In this document: positions 1 through 5,980 of the stretch, piece by piece | Layout of the letters: every line of letters begins with the position of its first letter | Numbering within the stretch: position 1 is the first letter of the stretch | Assembly: GCA_023228065.1 (NCBI GenBank) | Contig: JALOBX010000002.1 | Coordinates: 62,001-126,000, forward strand | Source of the DNA: Candidatus Pacearchaeota archaeon | GTDB taxonomy: Archaea > Nanoarchaeota > Nanoarchaeia > Pacearchaeales > GW2011-AR1 | Reading direction: 5' to 3' | DNA: 64,000 nucleotides | The notes under the pieces: generated by a model | What the model was told of the DNA's origin: nothing | Seen by the model: the letters and a program-made list of their open reading frames with translations, nothing else | Databases searched by the model: none | Position numbers and translations under genes: made by a program

Positions 1-55
1 CTACAATTGATTTGTTTTAGGGTTTAGGTAAAAAAATATCTTAACTTTATTTCAA

Positions 56-81
56 CGCTTCCAATTTAAATTATGGAAGCG
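56..81. other. Small hairpin at window edge
   Basis: An 8-bp perfect inverted repeat (56-63 with 74-81, loop of 10) lies downstream of the first minus-strand gene. No clear T-run follows on either strand, so it may be a weak terminator or part of an RNA that continues outside the window. Confidence 0.4.
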
Positions 82-107
82 TAGCAGGCATTTATATTTA
101 TACTATA

Positions 108-344
108 TCAAAAAGATACCATTAACAATTCAATGACTGATTGAACATTGCTTGTTTGACAATCTTCGCAGAAATAATTTCTTGCATCAGTCTCTACTGA
201 GTCTACAATAGAACCACAATTAGTACAAAATCCATCTGTTATACCATCAAATATCATACTTTGAATGGTATTATAAGAATATTCTGCTTCTTTTCCATTC
301 TTTGCAATGAGAACCAAATTCCCATTAATACGATGAATAACCAT
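108..344 (-). CDS. Small zinc-ribbon-like protein
   Basis: A 78-residue protein with two CxxC pairs (C40/C43 and C59/C62), the spacing of a small zinc ribbon. The family is not recognised and the function is unknown. The start is supported by an AAGGAAGGAAA ribosome binding site just upstream. The gene lies directly downstream of the structured element at 371-616 and its promoter (627-655), so that element is either the 5' leader of this mRNA or an RNA processed from the same transcript. Confidence 0.6.
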   Translation of the reverse strand: MVIHRINGNLVLIAKNGKEAEYSYNTIQSMIFDGITDGFCTNCGSIVDSVETDARNYFCEDCQTSNVQSVIELLMVSF

Positions 345-370
345 TTTTATTTCCTTCCTTTTTCAATAAG

Positions 371-616
371 AAAGTTAATATTAGGAAGAGATTTATATCA
401 AGTATGAATATTAAAGATAAAGGTTTCTTTCTCTCTCAGCTCAAAGAACTTCGCTTTTCTTAAGAATATTTCATACCATCACAATACAAGACGACTAGTA
501 TTTCCGTTATATTGTGTTCTAACGAAGAATAACATTATTCATATACTGAGATGATACATGATATAACGTATCTTTTCTTGGCTTTTTAATATAAATCTCT
601 TCCTAATATTAACTTT
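371..616 (-). ncRNA. Structured RNA 1, closed by a 28-bp terminal helix
   Basis: The segments 371-398 and 589-616 are perfect 28-base inverted repeats enclosing 190 bases without a convincing reading frame. A consensus promoter at 627-655 would start transcription within a few bases of the 616 end. Internal complementarities are visible, including an 8-base and a 7-base pairing around 485-565 and a two-part helix joining the bases near 410 and 470. The first 30 transcribed bases resemble those of the RNA at 1597-1866. It matches no RNA family I recognise. It could be a stand-alone RNA or a long leader of the gene at 108-344. Confidence 0.6.
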
Positions 617-626
617 TCATAGTTCA

Positions 627-655
627 ATCATACCATACTTTTTTTCAAATGTCAA
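627..655 (-). promoter_or_regulatory. Sigma70 promoter (minus strand)
   Basis: -35 TTGACA at 655-650, spacer of 17, -10 TATGAT at 632-627. It is placed to start structured RNA 1 and the gene at 108-344. Confidence 0.85.
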
Positions 656-686
656 GCTTTATTTTTATCAAGAAAATCACAATGTT

Positions 687-870
687 AAAAAGGATAGAGA
701 AAAGGGAACAATTAACAATTAGTTTATATTTCAAAATTAAATTTCAACCATCAAGCAATTAATGAAATTGCGGAACGTGGTATCACAGTTTAATTTTGAC
801 TAATTTCAATATGGGTAATTAATCCATATATCCCTCATTAAAAACGAGAATTGTTCCCCTTTCTCTATCC
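687..870 (-). ncRNA. Structured RNA 2, 22-bp terminal helix then U-run
   Basis: Arms 692-713 and 849-870 are complementary over 22 bases with one position that becomes a G-U pair in the minus-strand RNA. The distal arm is followed by five T on the minus strand, so the closing helix can also act as terminator. A promoter at 879-907 puts the RNA start at about 870. The size is about 180 nt. It resembles a rod closed end to end, the general shape of 6S RNA, but I see nothing specific to 6S. Confidence 0.6.
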
Positions 871-878
871 ATAAACTA

Positions 879-907
879 AGCATATCACGCTTTTTTTCAA
901 ATGTCAA
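879..907 (-). promoter_or_regulatory. Sigma70 promoter (minus strand)
   Basis: -35 TTGACA at 907-902, 17-base spacer, -10 TATGCT at 884-879. It directly precedes structured RNA 2. A T-rich tail of the preceding gene abuts the -35, a pattern repeated at other promoters here. Confidence 0.8.
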
Positions 908-932
908 GAAGAAAAAGCATTGGAAATGTTGT

Positions 933-1121
933 TCAGAATGTTGTATTCAAAAAACGAATTGTTTGTTCTCTGAGAAGTCCTAGATAAGACTCAAATTCTT
1001 CATCATAAAAACAATTTTCATCAATTGTTTTTTCAAATTCTTTATTTATAATAACATTGAATTGAGAATAAATATTTTCCCATAATTGAGATATAACCTT
1101 TTTTTGAAGATCATTTAACAT
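933..1121 (-). CDS. Small protein of unknown function
   Basis: A 62-residue acidic protein. A longer in-frame start exists upstream, but the ATG at 1121 is preferred because an AGAGGAAA site lies about 10 bases upstream and the longer N-terminus would run through the preceding small gene. It is the last gene of a three-gene run (1470 to 933) downstream of tRNA-Ala. No domain recognised. Confidence 0.5.
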   Translation of the reverse strand: MLNDLQKKVISQLWENIYSQFNVIINKEFEKTIDENCFYDEEFESYLGLLREQTIRFLNTTF

Positions 1122-1125
1122 TCTT

Positions 1126-1242
1126 CTACATTTCCTCTTTAAGAATATCAAGAATTCCAAGAATTTCTTCTTTTTCTTCAGAAGAATAAGAATCATAATT
1201 ATTGTTTAAATCATCAAGAACATCTTTATAAAATTCAAACAT
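1126..1242 (-). CDS. 38-residue protein, unknown function
   Basis: A 38-codon frame beginning MFEFYKDVLDDL and ending at a TAG a few bases before the next gene. It is rich in Glu/Asp and Tyr. It fits snugly between the genes ending at 1249 and starting at 1121, giving an uninterrupted three-gene operon, which is the main reason for calling it. No homologue recognised. Confidence 0.45.
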   Translation of the reverse strand: MFEFYKDVLDDLNNNYDSYSSEEKEEILGILDILKEEM

Positions 1243-1248
1243 TTATTT

Positions 1249-1470
1249 TCAATCTTCTTCTTTTGATAGGTTAATAATATCAGCCATTTCTTCTTTAAGA
1301 GGGTTTCTCTTTCGCCTTCTTATTTCTTTTCTTTTAAAGCGGACAATACTTCTTTCCACATAATCATCACTTGCTTCTTTTTTGTTAGAATCTTCAAGAT
1401 AAGAATCTTCATCGAATCCAATGGATTCATCAAAAGCATCAGTTATGCGCTTAATCTTCTTCTTTCCCAT
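1249..1470 (-). CDS. Small charged protein, unknown function
   Basis: A 73-residue protein with a Lys/Arg-rich start, an acidic middle and a very basic stretch (RFKRKEIRRRKR). That pattern would suit binding to nucleic acid or a partner protein, but no fold is recognised. It is the first gene after tRNA-Ala, probably transcribed from the promoter at 1878-1906 through structured RNA 3 and the tRNA. The ribosome binding site is weak (AGGGA). Confidence 0.5.
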   Translation of the reverse strand: MGKKKIKRITDAFDESIGFDEDSYLEDSNKKEASDDYVERSIVRFKRKEIRRRKRNPLKEEMADIINLSKEED

Positions 1471-1521
1471 TTAGAACATCCCTATCATTTAAACAAGTTA
1501 AACAATTAATAACAATTAAAG

Positions 1522-1593
1522 TGGAGAATAAGGGAATCGAACCCTTAAAATAAGATTGCAAATCTTATATTTTCCCAATTAAATTAATTCCCC
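1522..1593 (-). tRNA. tRNA-Ala (TGC)
   Basis: A full cloverleaf: 7-bp acceptor stem, D stem ATTT/AAAT, anticodon stem TAAGA/TCTTA with loop TTTGCAA, T stem AAGGG/CCCTT. The acceptor has the G3-U70 pair that identifies tRNA-Ala. CCA is not fully encoded. Structured RNA 3 ends only a few bases upstream, so the two share a transcript. Confidence 0.93.
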
Positions 1594-1596
1594 AAT

Positions 1597-1866
1597 AAGT
1601 TAAAAATAGGATTCAAGAATAAACTTGTATTTATTAGCGATTTCTCCTCAATATCTAAAAAGTGCCCCTTACCACAAAATTGGTATTATTGACTTTTAAT
1701 TGAGAAGAAACCTGGCATATAGTGTGCCCCGTACTCCCATCGTTTTTATCATTAACCGATCTTTTGACAAGAGATGTTCTATACACTTCAAGATTTGAAT
1801 TTAAAATCTACAAAACAATTCAAGTCTTATATCTGCAAGTTTATTCCTGAATCCTATTTTTAACTT
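1597..1866 (-). ncRNA. Structured RNA 3, closed by a 31-base helix
   Basis: Arms 1597-1627 and 1836-1866 pair over 31 bases with one mismatch. Inside, a 12-bp helix with one U-G pair joins the bases near 1640-1655 and 1698-1712. The promoter at 1878-1906 sits 12 bases before the 5' end and tRNA-Ala follows immediately. The 5' leader is similar to that of structured RNA 1 (shared ATGAAAAGTTA), pointing to common ancestry. There is no reading frame of note. Function unknown. Confidence 0.6.
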
Positions 1867-1877
1867 TTCATGGTTCA

Positions 1878-1906
1878 ATCATACCATACTTTTTTTCAAA
1901 TGTCAA
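1878..1906 (-). promoter_or_regulatory. Sigma70 promoter (minus strand)
   Basis: -35 TTGACA at 1906-1901, 17-base spacer, -10 TATGAT at 1883-1878. It serves structured RNA 3, tRNA-Ala and the following small genes. The stop codon of the disrupted gene upstream lies in the -35 box. Confidence 0.85.
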
Positions 1907-2261
1907 GAACAAAATTCTACGGAAGATTCGTGCTTCACATGGAAATTAACTACTATGCCATTCTTAGCATGTTCAATTTCCATGTTAAAAAAATGAGGAC
2001 AAATTCCAGTTTTGTTTCCGACAATTACATAGCGATCTCCTTTTTCTTTAAAATCCATCTGTTTTTGATAAGCAAAAACATGTACCTTTGAACAAATAGG
2101 ACAAATAGCAGAAAATTCCTTTCAATTACATAGCGATCTCCTTTTTCTTTAAAATCCATCTGTTTTTGATAAGCAAAAACATGTACCTTTGAACAAATAG
2201 GACAAATAGCAGAAAATTCCTTTACAGGAAAATAATAACATCCATAATCAATGCTATCCAT
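1903..2261 (-). pseudogene. Small CxxC protein gene broken by a 101-bp tandem duplication
   Basis: From the ATG at 2261 the frame reads a protein with a CPIC motif (near residue 20) for about 46 residues, then enters a second copy of a 100-base segment. The repeat period is 101, not a multiple of three, so the rest is out of frame and stops at 2025 after 78 residues. Removing one repeat copy restores an 85-residue protein with a second Cys/His pair (CPHFF) that ends at 1903. The gene looks recently broken, unless the duplication is an assembly error. Confidence 0.65.
2022..2222. repeat. Perfect tandem duplication, 101-bp period
   Basis: The segment beginning at 2022 is repeated from 2123 with no difference over about 100 bases. 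It lies inside a small gene and shifts its frame. Confidence 0.9.
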
Positions 2262-2297
2262 GTTTATGCTTTTCCTTCTTCAACCGTTTATGCTTTA

Positions 2298-2326
2298 AGT
2301 ATAACATACCTTTTTTCAAATGTCAA
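2298..2326 (-). promoter_or_regulatory. Sigma70 promoter (minus strand)
   Basis: -35 TTGACA at 2326-2321, 17-base spacer, -10 TATACT at 2303-2298. It is followed by the leader AAAGCATAAACGGTTGAAG, which recurs downstream of several promoters in this window and runs into the ribosome binding site of the gene at 2261. Confidence 0.85.
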
Positions 2327-2340
2327 GAAGAAAATAATAG

Positions 2341-2415
2341 CAGTGTGTATGAGATTTGAACTCATGATCCTCGACGTGACAGGCCGATGCATTAAACCAA
2401 CTATGCTAACACACT
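2341..2415 (-). tRNA. tRNA-Asp (GTC)
   Basis: Acceptor AGTGTGT/ACACACT, D stem GCAT/ATGC, anticodon loop CTGTCAC (GTC), T stem ATGAG/CTCAT, discriminator G as expected for Asp. It has its own promoter at 2444-2473. Confidence 0.93.
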
Positions 2416-2443
2416 AAAAAAATATTTCTTGAAATAACTGGAG

Positions 2444-2473
2444 TTAATACCAGTCTTTTTTCTTTTTTGTCAA
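2444..2473 (-). promoter_or_regulatory. Sigma70 promoter for tRNA-Asp
   Basis: -35 TTGACA at 2473-2468, spacer of 18, -10 TATTAA at 2449-2444, about 30 bases before the tRNA-Asp 5' end. Confidence 0.65.
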
Positions 2474-2490
2474 GAAGAAAATGAATGGAA

Positions 2491-2910
2491 TTAAATTTCT
2501 TTACAAACATATAAATTTGCCGTTTCCGAATAATATCCATTGCTTGTTCCATACCATCGAATAGTAACAGATCCTTTTATGGTTCTGATATTGTAAAAAT
2601 ACCACGTTTGACTTTGACCATTAGGTTCATAACCATCATCACTATCATCCTCACTACACTTGTGTTTATAATCACAATAAGCACTGAGAATTTCAGTGTT
2701 TTCAAGATCTGACAAATCTCCACATATATCTTCAATAGATACATCTTCACAACAGTCTTGATCGTGATATTGAACATATCCCGAATTTGAATCTTTTAAC
2801 TGAAAAACAATACACTCTTTTTCATCATATCCAATATATGATTTAAAAACTTTGGAAAAAATTTTTCCTTCTAATTCTTTTTCGTCTATATATCCATATT
2901 CAGCATACAT
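2491..2910 (-). CDS. DUF7448-like phage protein
   Basis: A 139-residue protein. The central segment CCEDVSIEDICGDLSDL, followed by an acidic stretch and a C-terminal part rich in aromatic residues and beta-type sequence (TWYFYNIRT), resembles the phage family annotated DUF7448, whose function is unknown. The start at 2910 is chosen because GAAGGAAA lies 8 bases upstream; an earlier ATG (2946) overlaps the preceding gene and lacks a site. It is expressed with the gene at 2931-3263. Confidence 0.7.
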   Translation of the reverse strand: MYAEYGYIDEKELEGKIFSKVFKSYIGYDEKECIVFQLKDSNSGYVQYHDQDCCEDVSIEDICGDLSDLENTEILSAYCDYKHKCSEDDSDDGYEPNGQSQTWYFYNIRTIKGSVTIRWYGTSNGYYSETANLYVCKEI

Positions 2911-2930
2911 TTTTATATTTCCTTCAATTT

Positions 2931-3263
2931 TTAATAAGAGAAACAATGAAGTTTTTGATATTTAATATAATCCCACCATAAGATCAGTAAATCTAAATAA
3001 TCAGAATGTTTTTTACTAGAAATCATTTTAACAAATTCATCTTTTGTCCAAAGATGAAGAGACATATTTATATTATAACCCCTTCTCTTCAGAATTTGAA
3101 AAGATTTCTTTATCCATCTTTGCTTTTTTGTTATCTTTCCCTTTTTTGAAGATACCACTTCCTCTTTTTCTTGAAGAATATTCCTAATTTCTTTTTTTAC
3201 TTTCTCTTTTGGAGAGAAAGGGTATTTTGTATGGCAATAGGTTTTTATAGAATATGCTTTCAT
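2931..3263 (-). CDS. Basic protein of unknown function
   Basis: A 110-residue lysine-rich protein; the second half (LHLWTKDEFVKMISSKKHSD) looks helical. No family recognised. It is the first gene after the promoter at 3297-3325 and is followed by the DUF7448-like gene. The shared leader with AAGAAG precedes the start. Confidence 0.5.
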   Translation of the reverse strand: MKAYSIKTYCHTKYPFSPKEKVKKEIRNILQEKEEVVSSKKGKITKKQRWIKKSFQILKRRGYNINMSLHLWTKDEFVKMISSKKHSDYLDLLILWWDYIKYQKLHCFSY

Positions 3264-3296
3264 TGTATTTCTTCTTTTTCAACCGTTTATGCTTTA

Positions 3297-3325
3297 AATA
3301 TAACACACCTTTTTTTAAATGTCAA
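3297..3325 (-). promoter_or_regulatory. Sigma70 promoter (minus strand)
   Basis: -35 TTGACA at 3325-3320, 17-base spacer, -10 TATATT at 3302-3297, then the same AAAGCATAAACGGTTGAA leader seen at 2298. Confidence 0.85.
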
Positions 3326-3356
3326 GAAAAAAATTCTTCAATCAAATCAACGCATT

Positions 3357-3614
3357 TCACTTTCTCATAAGAGAAGGATGTTTCTTCTCATCAAAGAAAC
3401 TTTTTCCATCTTTATTAAAGAAAAAAACATCTGTTAATTCTTTCATATCTTTAAAGATAATTTCACTGTTTTCTTCATCGGATTCTTTAATAATCTTCAG
3501 AATAAGACATTTATTGATTTTTCGATGCTTTTTGTTAGCAATTTTCTTATCGCCCTTTTCTGAAGAACAAGAAGTAAAACCACAAATAGGAGATTTCTTA
3601 AACGAATGAGACAT
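3357..3614 (-). CDS. Small basic protein, unknown function
   Basis: An 85-residue protein starting MSHSFKKSPICGF with a basic middle (KKIANKKHRKINKC) and an acidic end. Small basic proteins of this look are frequent in phages, but I cannot name a family. The start is the second of two adjacent ATGs because AGAGGAG is 4 bases upstream of it. Longer frames would run into tRNA-Lys. Confidence 0.55.
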   Translation of the reverse strand: MSHSFKKSPICGFTSCSSEKGDKKIANKKHRKINKCLILKIIKESDEENSEIIFKDMKELTDVFFFNKDGKSFFDEKKHPSLMRK

Positions 3615-3641
3615 CATACTCCTCTTTTTATTTATAAATAG

Positions 3642-3714
3642 TGAGACAAGAGAGACTTGAACTCTCAACTCTCGGGTTAAAAGCCCGATACTCTACCAAT
3701 TGAGTTATTGTCTC
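3642..3714 (-). tRNA. tRNA-Lys (TTT)
   Basis: Acceptor GAGACAA/TTGTCTC, D stem ACTC/GAGT, anticodon stem TCGGG/CCCGA with loop CTTTTAA, T stem GAGAG/CTCTC, discriminator A. The spacer up to tRNA-Glu (3715-3849) holds only short inverted repeats, the best being 3818-3841, and no gene. Confidence 0.93.
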
Positions 3715-3849
3715 GATAAATTTTCAAAGAAAAAGAGGCTTGGATTATAAGCCTAAGCCAATAATAACAAACCCCTTTTACGCAAGTTTTTCTTTTAGAC
3801 AAAAACTCGCACTTTTGATTTATTGTTGTGATAACAATAAAGAAAAGAG

Positions 3850-3921
3850 TATCGCCATGGAGAATTGAACTCCAATACTAAGCGTGAAAGGCTTATAAAC
3901 TATCCGTTGTTTTATGGCGAT
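3850..3921 (-). tRNA. tRNA-Glu (TTC)
   Basis: Acceptor ATCGCCA/TGGCGAT, D stem AAAC/GTTT, anticodon stem TAAGC/GCTTA with loop CTTTCAC, T stem TGGAG/CTCCA. All stems pair fully. Confidence 0.93.
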
Positions 3922-3941
3922 AAAATAACCATTAACTTCTG

Positions 3942-4014
3942 CGGATCAATTAGGACTTGAACCTAAAACCCCTCGGTTAACAGCCGAGCGCTCTACCAAT
4001 TGAGCTACTGACCC
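3942..4014 (-). tRNA. tRNA-Asn (GTT)
   Basis: Anticodon stem CTCGG/CCGAG with loop CTGTTAA (GTT). The acceptor GGGTCAG pairs with TTGATCC including G-U pairs; discriminator G. It is closely related to the adjacent tRNA-Trp, suggesting local duplication. Confidence 0.93.
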
Positions 4015-4032
4015 TTATTATTCAATATTATG

Positions 4033-4105
4033 CGGGCCAATTAGGACTTGAACCTAAAACCTTTTGTTTTGGAGACAAATACTCTGCCAATTGAGTTACT
4101 GACCC
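4033..4105 (-). tRNA. tRNA-Trp (CCA)
   Basis: Anticodon stem TTTGT/ACAAA with loop CTCCAAA (CCA); acceptor GGGTCAG/TTGGCCC; discriminator G. The D and T arms match the neighbouring tRNA-Asn almost base for base. Confidence 0.92.
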
Positions 4106-4179
4106 TTATTCAAAAATTTAAAAGAAAACATGAATATGAAAAAAAATATATCTTAAAGTATCATCATTATCATTATAAG

Positions 4180-4335
4180 ACAACATAAATCAACATGACT
4201 TTTTTCTGCTGCAAATCTTGAAGAAACAAAATATTCAACGAGATCAAGATGACCATTTATATAAAGTAATTAAGTAATTAAAAAACAAAGCGCACCGTGT
4301 TCAACAAGGTATTTAACAACATCAAACATCATATT
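4180..4335 (-). pseudogene. Remnant of an ankyrin-repeat gene
   Basis: Two pieces of ankyrin repeat are readable on the minus strand in succession: FDVVKYLVEHGA at about 4300-4330, then after a stop NGHLDLVEYFV at about 4220-4257. Both match the repeat consensus of the intact ankyrin genes in the window. No start or complete frame remains, so this is a decayed copy. Bases 4106-4180 show nothing recognisable. Confidence 0.65.
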
Positions 4336-4365
4336 CATGTTTTCTTTTAAATTTTCAAATAACAA

Positions 4366-4420
4366 AATCTTGTCCGGGAGGATTCTACTCCGTTGAATAA
4401 CTATCCTCCCGGACACGATT
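4366..4420 (-). other. Strong GC-rich hairpin at transcript 5' end
   Basis: Arms of 18 bases (4366-4383 and 4403-4420) with one mismatch and a 19-base loop, unusually GC-rich for this genome. It begins only about 11 bases after the -10 of the promoter at 4431-4459 and is followed by TTTTG on the minus strand. It could be a very short terminated RNA or a 5' stabilising hairpin. Confidence 0.65.
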
Positions 4421-4430
4421 AACAGATTCA

Positions 4431-4459
4431 ATTCTATCAGATAAAATTTCAAAAGTCAA
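4431..4459 (-). promoter_or_regulatory. Sigma70 promoter (minus strand)
   Basis: -35 TTGACT at 4459-4454, 17-base spacer, -10 TAGAAT at 4436-4431. It fires directly into the hairpin at 4366-4420. Confidence 0.75.
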
Positions 4460-4462
4460 GAG

Positions 4463-4757
4463 AAAAATGGGGGTTCAGCAAGAGAAACCTATCTGATTGC
4501 AGATTTTAATCTCTTTTCTAATCCTTTATTAGAACAAAGGGCCAAACCCCCATTCTGTACTCTCATTCGCAAAGAATATCAATCATATGAGATATATATG
4601 GGTTGATAATTCTTCACTTGCAAAGGTCACAAACAAGAAACGGATTATTCTGTTGTAACATTAAACATTGCTAAGTCATTCTATGCAAATCCATCTACAT
4701 TTCGAAGTAACTTATGAGAGTACCTATAAATTTTAAAGAACAATTTTCAACTCTTCA
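4463..4757 (-). ncRNA. Structured RNA 4 with own promoter and terminator
   Basis: The region lies between a promoter (4765-4793) and a terminator-like end. Arms 4466-4475 and 4545-4554 pair perfectly over 10 bases (GGGGG/CCCCC core) and are followed by five T on the minus strand. A second perfect 10-base helix joins 4557-4566 with 4714-4723 near the 5' end. No reading frame stands out. This gives an RNA of about 290 nt with a closed 5' domain and a 3' domain inside the terminator stem. No known family recognised. Confidence 0.6.
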
Positions 4758-4764
4758 TACTCTA

Positions 4765-4793
4765 AGTATAGCACATTCAATTTCAAAAGTCAA
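4765..4793 (-). promoter_or_regulatory. Sigma70 promoter (minus strand)
   Basis: -35 TTGACT at 4793-4788, 17-base spacer, -10 TATACT at 4770-4765. It drives structured RNA 4. Confidence 0.8.
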
Positions 4794-4806
4794 GTGTTTT
4801 TTTTAG

Positions 4807-4891
4807 AGGAAAGAAAGGGATTTGAACCCTTGGGGCTTTAAAACCCACTAGTTTTCAGGACTAGCGCCTTAAACCACTCGGCCATCTTTCC
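4807..4891 (-). tRNA. tRNA-Ser (TGA)
   Basis: A class II tRNA with a long variable arm. Acceptor GGAAAGA/TCTTTCC, D stem GCC/GGC, anticodon stem CTAGT/ACTAG with loop CCTGAAA (TGA), T stem AAGGG/CCCTT. The discriminator reads T rather than the usual G, which is slightly odd. Confidence 0.9.
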
Positions 4892-4908
4892 CAACGCTTC
4901 ATAAACCA

Positions 4909-4937
4909 ATCATAACACACTTGACTTCAAAAGTCAA
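4909..4937 (-). promoter_or_regulatory. Sigma70 promoter for tRNA-Ser
   Basis: -35 TTGACT at 4937-4932, 17-base spacer, -10 TATGAT at 4914-4909. The -35 is part of an inverted repeat (TTGACTT, 3-base gap, AAGTCAA) also seen at other promoters, possibly chance or a small operator. Confidence 0.8.
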
Positions 4938-4962
4938 GAAAAAAATTCTTCAATCAAATCAG

Positions 4963-5034
4963 AGCCCTTCATCGGACTTGAACCGACAACCCCCTGCTTA
5001 CAAGGCAGGAGCTCTACCATTGAGCTAAAAGGGC
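4963..5034 (-). tRNA. tRNA-Thr (TGT)
   Basis: Acceptor GCCCTTT/GAAGGGC with one T-G pair, D stem GCTC/GAGC, anticodon stem CCTGC/GCAGG with loop CTTGTAA (TGT), T stem GTCGG/CCGAT with a final wobble. Confidence 0.92.
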
Positions 5035-5041
5035 AACATAG

Positions 5042-5126
5042 TGCTGAAAGAGGGATTTGAACCCTCACGGTTTATACAACCGAGGGATTTTGAATCCCTT
5101 GTGTCTCCCATTTCCACCATAACAGC
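5042..5126 (-). tRNA. tRNA-Leu (CAA)
   Basis: Class II tRNA. Anticodon stem AGGGA/TCCCT with loop TTCAAAA (CAA); T stem GAGGG/CCCTC. The acceptor GCTGTTA faces TTTCAGC and leaves two T-T mismatches at 5-68 and 6-67. The same positions are imperfect in the next two tRNA-Leu genes. Confidence 0.88.
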
Positions 5127-5138
5127 AGTAAAATATAG

Positions 5139-5221
5139 TGCTGAAGGAGGGATTCGAACCCTCATGTTTTATAAACGAAGGATTCTAAATCCTTTGTGTA
5201 TACCAATTCCACCACGATAGC
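5139..5221 (-). tRNA. tRNA-Leu (TAG), copy 1
   Basis: Anticodon stem AAGGA/TCCTT with loop TTTAGAA (TAG). T arm and long variable arm are intact. The acceptor is poor: GCTATCG against CTTCAGC leaves three adjacent mismatches (4-69, 5-68, 6-67). Its 3' half is nearly identical to that of the flanking tRNA-Leu genes, while its 5' strand resembles the well-paired copy at 6022-6104, as if halves had been exchanged. It may be non-functional. Confidence 0.8.
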
Positions 5222-5281
5222 ATCGAAATATGGTGCTGAAGGAGGGATTCGAACCCTCATGACCTATGGTCGAGAGATTTT

Positions 5282-5980
5282 CATACCACTATGATTTTCA
5301 TCACTATGTTTCTACGTTTATAGAAAACATATTTGTAGCCTGGACTATGCCTTTACCTTATCTTATACTACTTAGTATAAGACTTAGGTAGTTACCGTCT
5401 AGTCTCTACACTTTCTTTTCTAAAGGAGAATCATAATGCGATTATTAAAGTATTCTGAAAAACAATTAATAGAGGCTGTTTTAACTTCTACAAGTAAACG
5501 TCAAGTTCTTTTAAAACTTAATGTAAAAGCATGTGGAGGAAATTATACTGTTCTTACCAAAGCAATAAAATATTTTAAATTAAACATATCTCATTTTACT
5601 GGAAAGGCTTGGAACAAAGGTAAAAAATTTACTAAAAAATCTCTTGAATGTTATTTAACAAACGATATTCAAATTCAATCTAATAAATTGAAAAAAAGAC
5701 TTTTAGCAGAGAAAAAATTTCCTTATCAATGCTCTAATTGTAAAAGAACAACCTGGCTTAAATGTCAAATACCTTTAGAACTTCATCATAAAGATGGAAA
5801 TTCTAAGAATAACAAGATAGACAATCTAACTTTATTATGTCCAAATTGTCATTCAATGACCACATCATATTGCCGTAGAAAAGCTTAGCTCGGCGTTGTC
5901 ATGCAAATAAATTTGTTTAGATTTCACCGAATTTGGCAACATTCACATAAAGATTTCTCGCTTATGTGCTCAAATCAAAT
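5282..5980 (-). other. Group I intron in tRNA-Leu anticodon
   Basis: The conserved core is visible on the minus strand: P-like element AATTCGGTGAAAT (near 5921-5933), Q-like element ACAACGCCGAGCTAAG (5884-5899), R element GTGTAGAGACTAGACGG (5411-5395) and S element AAGGCATAGTCC (5353-5342). GACTA of R pairs with TAGTC of S to form P7. The last intron base is G (5282), as required for the omega-G, and the upstream exon ends in T. An HNH gene lies between Q and R, in the P6 region, on the opposite strand. By insertion site it belongs with tRNA-Leu(UAA) introns. Confidence 0.87.
5436..5888 (+). CDS. HNH homing endonuclease, antisense within the group I intron
   Basis: A 150-residue protein. The N-terminal part looks like a DNA-recognition helix region (KYSEKQLIEAVLTSTSKRQV) and contains WNKGKKFT, a NUMOD-like motif. 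The C-terminal HNH domain shows two zinc-type Cys pairs (CSNC and CPNC) flanking LELHHKDGNSKNN, the catalytic His pair and Asn. It would cut intron-less tRNA-Leu genes to spread the intron. It has a good AAAGGAGAA ribosome binding site, but its coding strand is opposite to the intron RNA, so it needs a plus-strand transcript for which I see no strong promoter. Confidence 0.88.
   Translation: MRLLKYSEKQLIEAVLTSTSKRQVLLKLNVKACGGNYTVLTKAIKYFKLNISHFTGKAWNKGKKFTKKSLECYLTNDIQIQSNKLKKRLLAEKKFPYQCSNCKRTTWLKCQIPLELHHKDGNSKNNKIDNLTLLCPNCHSMTTSYCRRKA

Noticed and set aside
4270..4452. 60-codon frame containing an ankyrin piece, considered as a gene
   Set aside because: Only the last third is ankyrin-like, the rest reads through a hairpin and promoter; better explained as a gene remnant.
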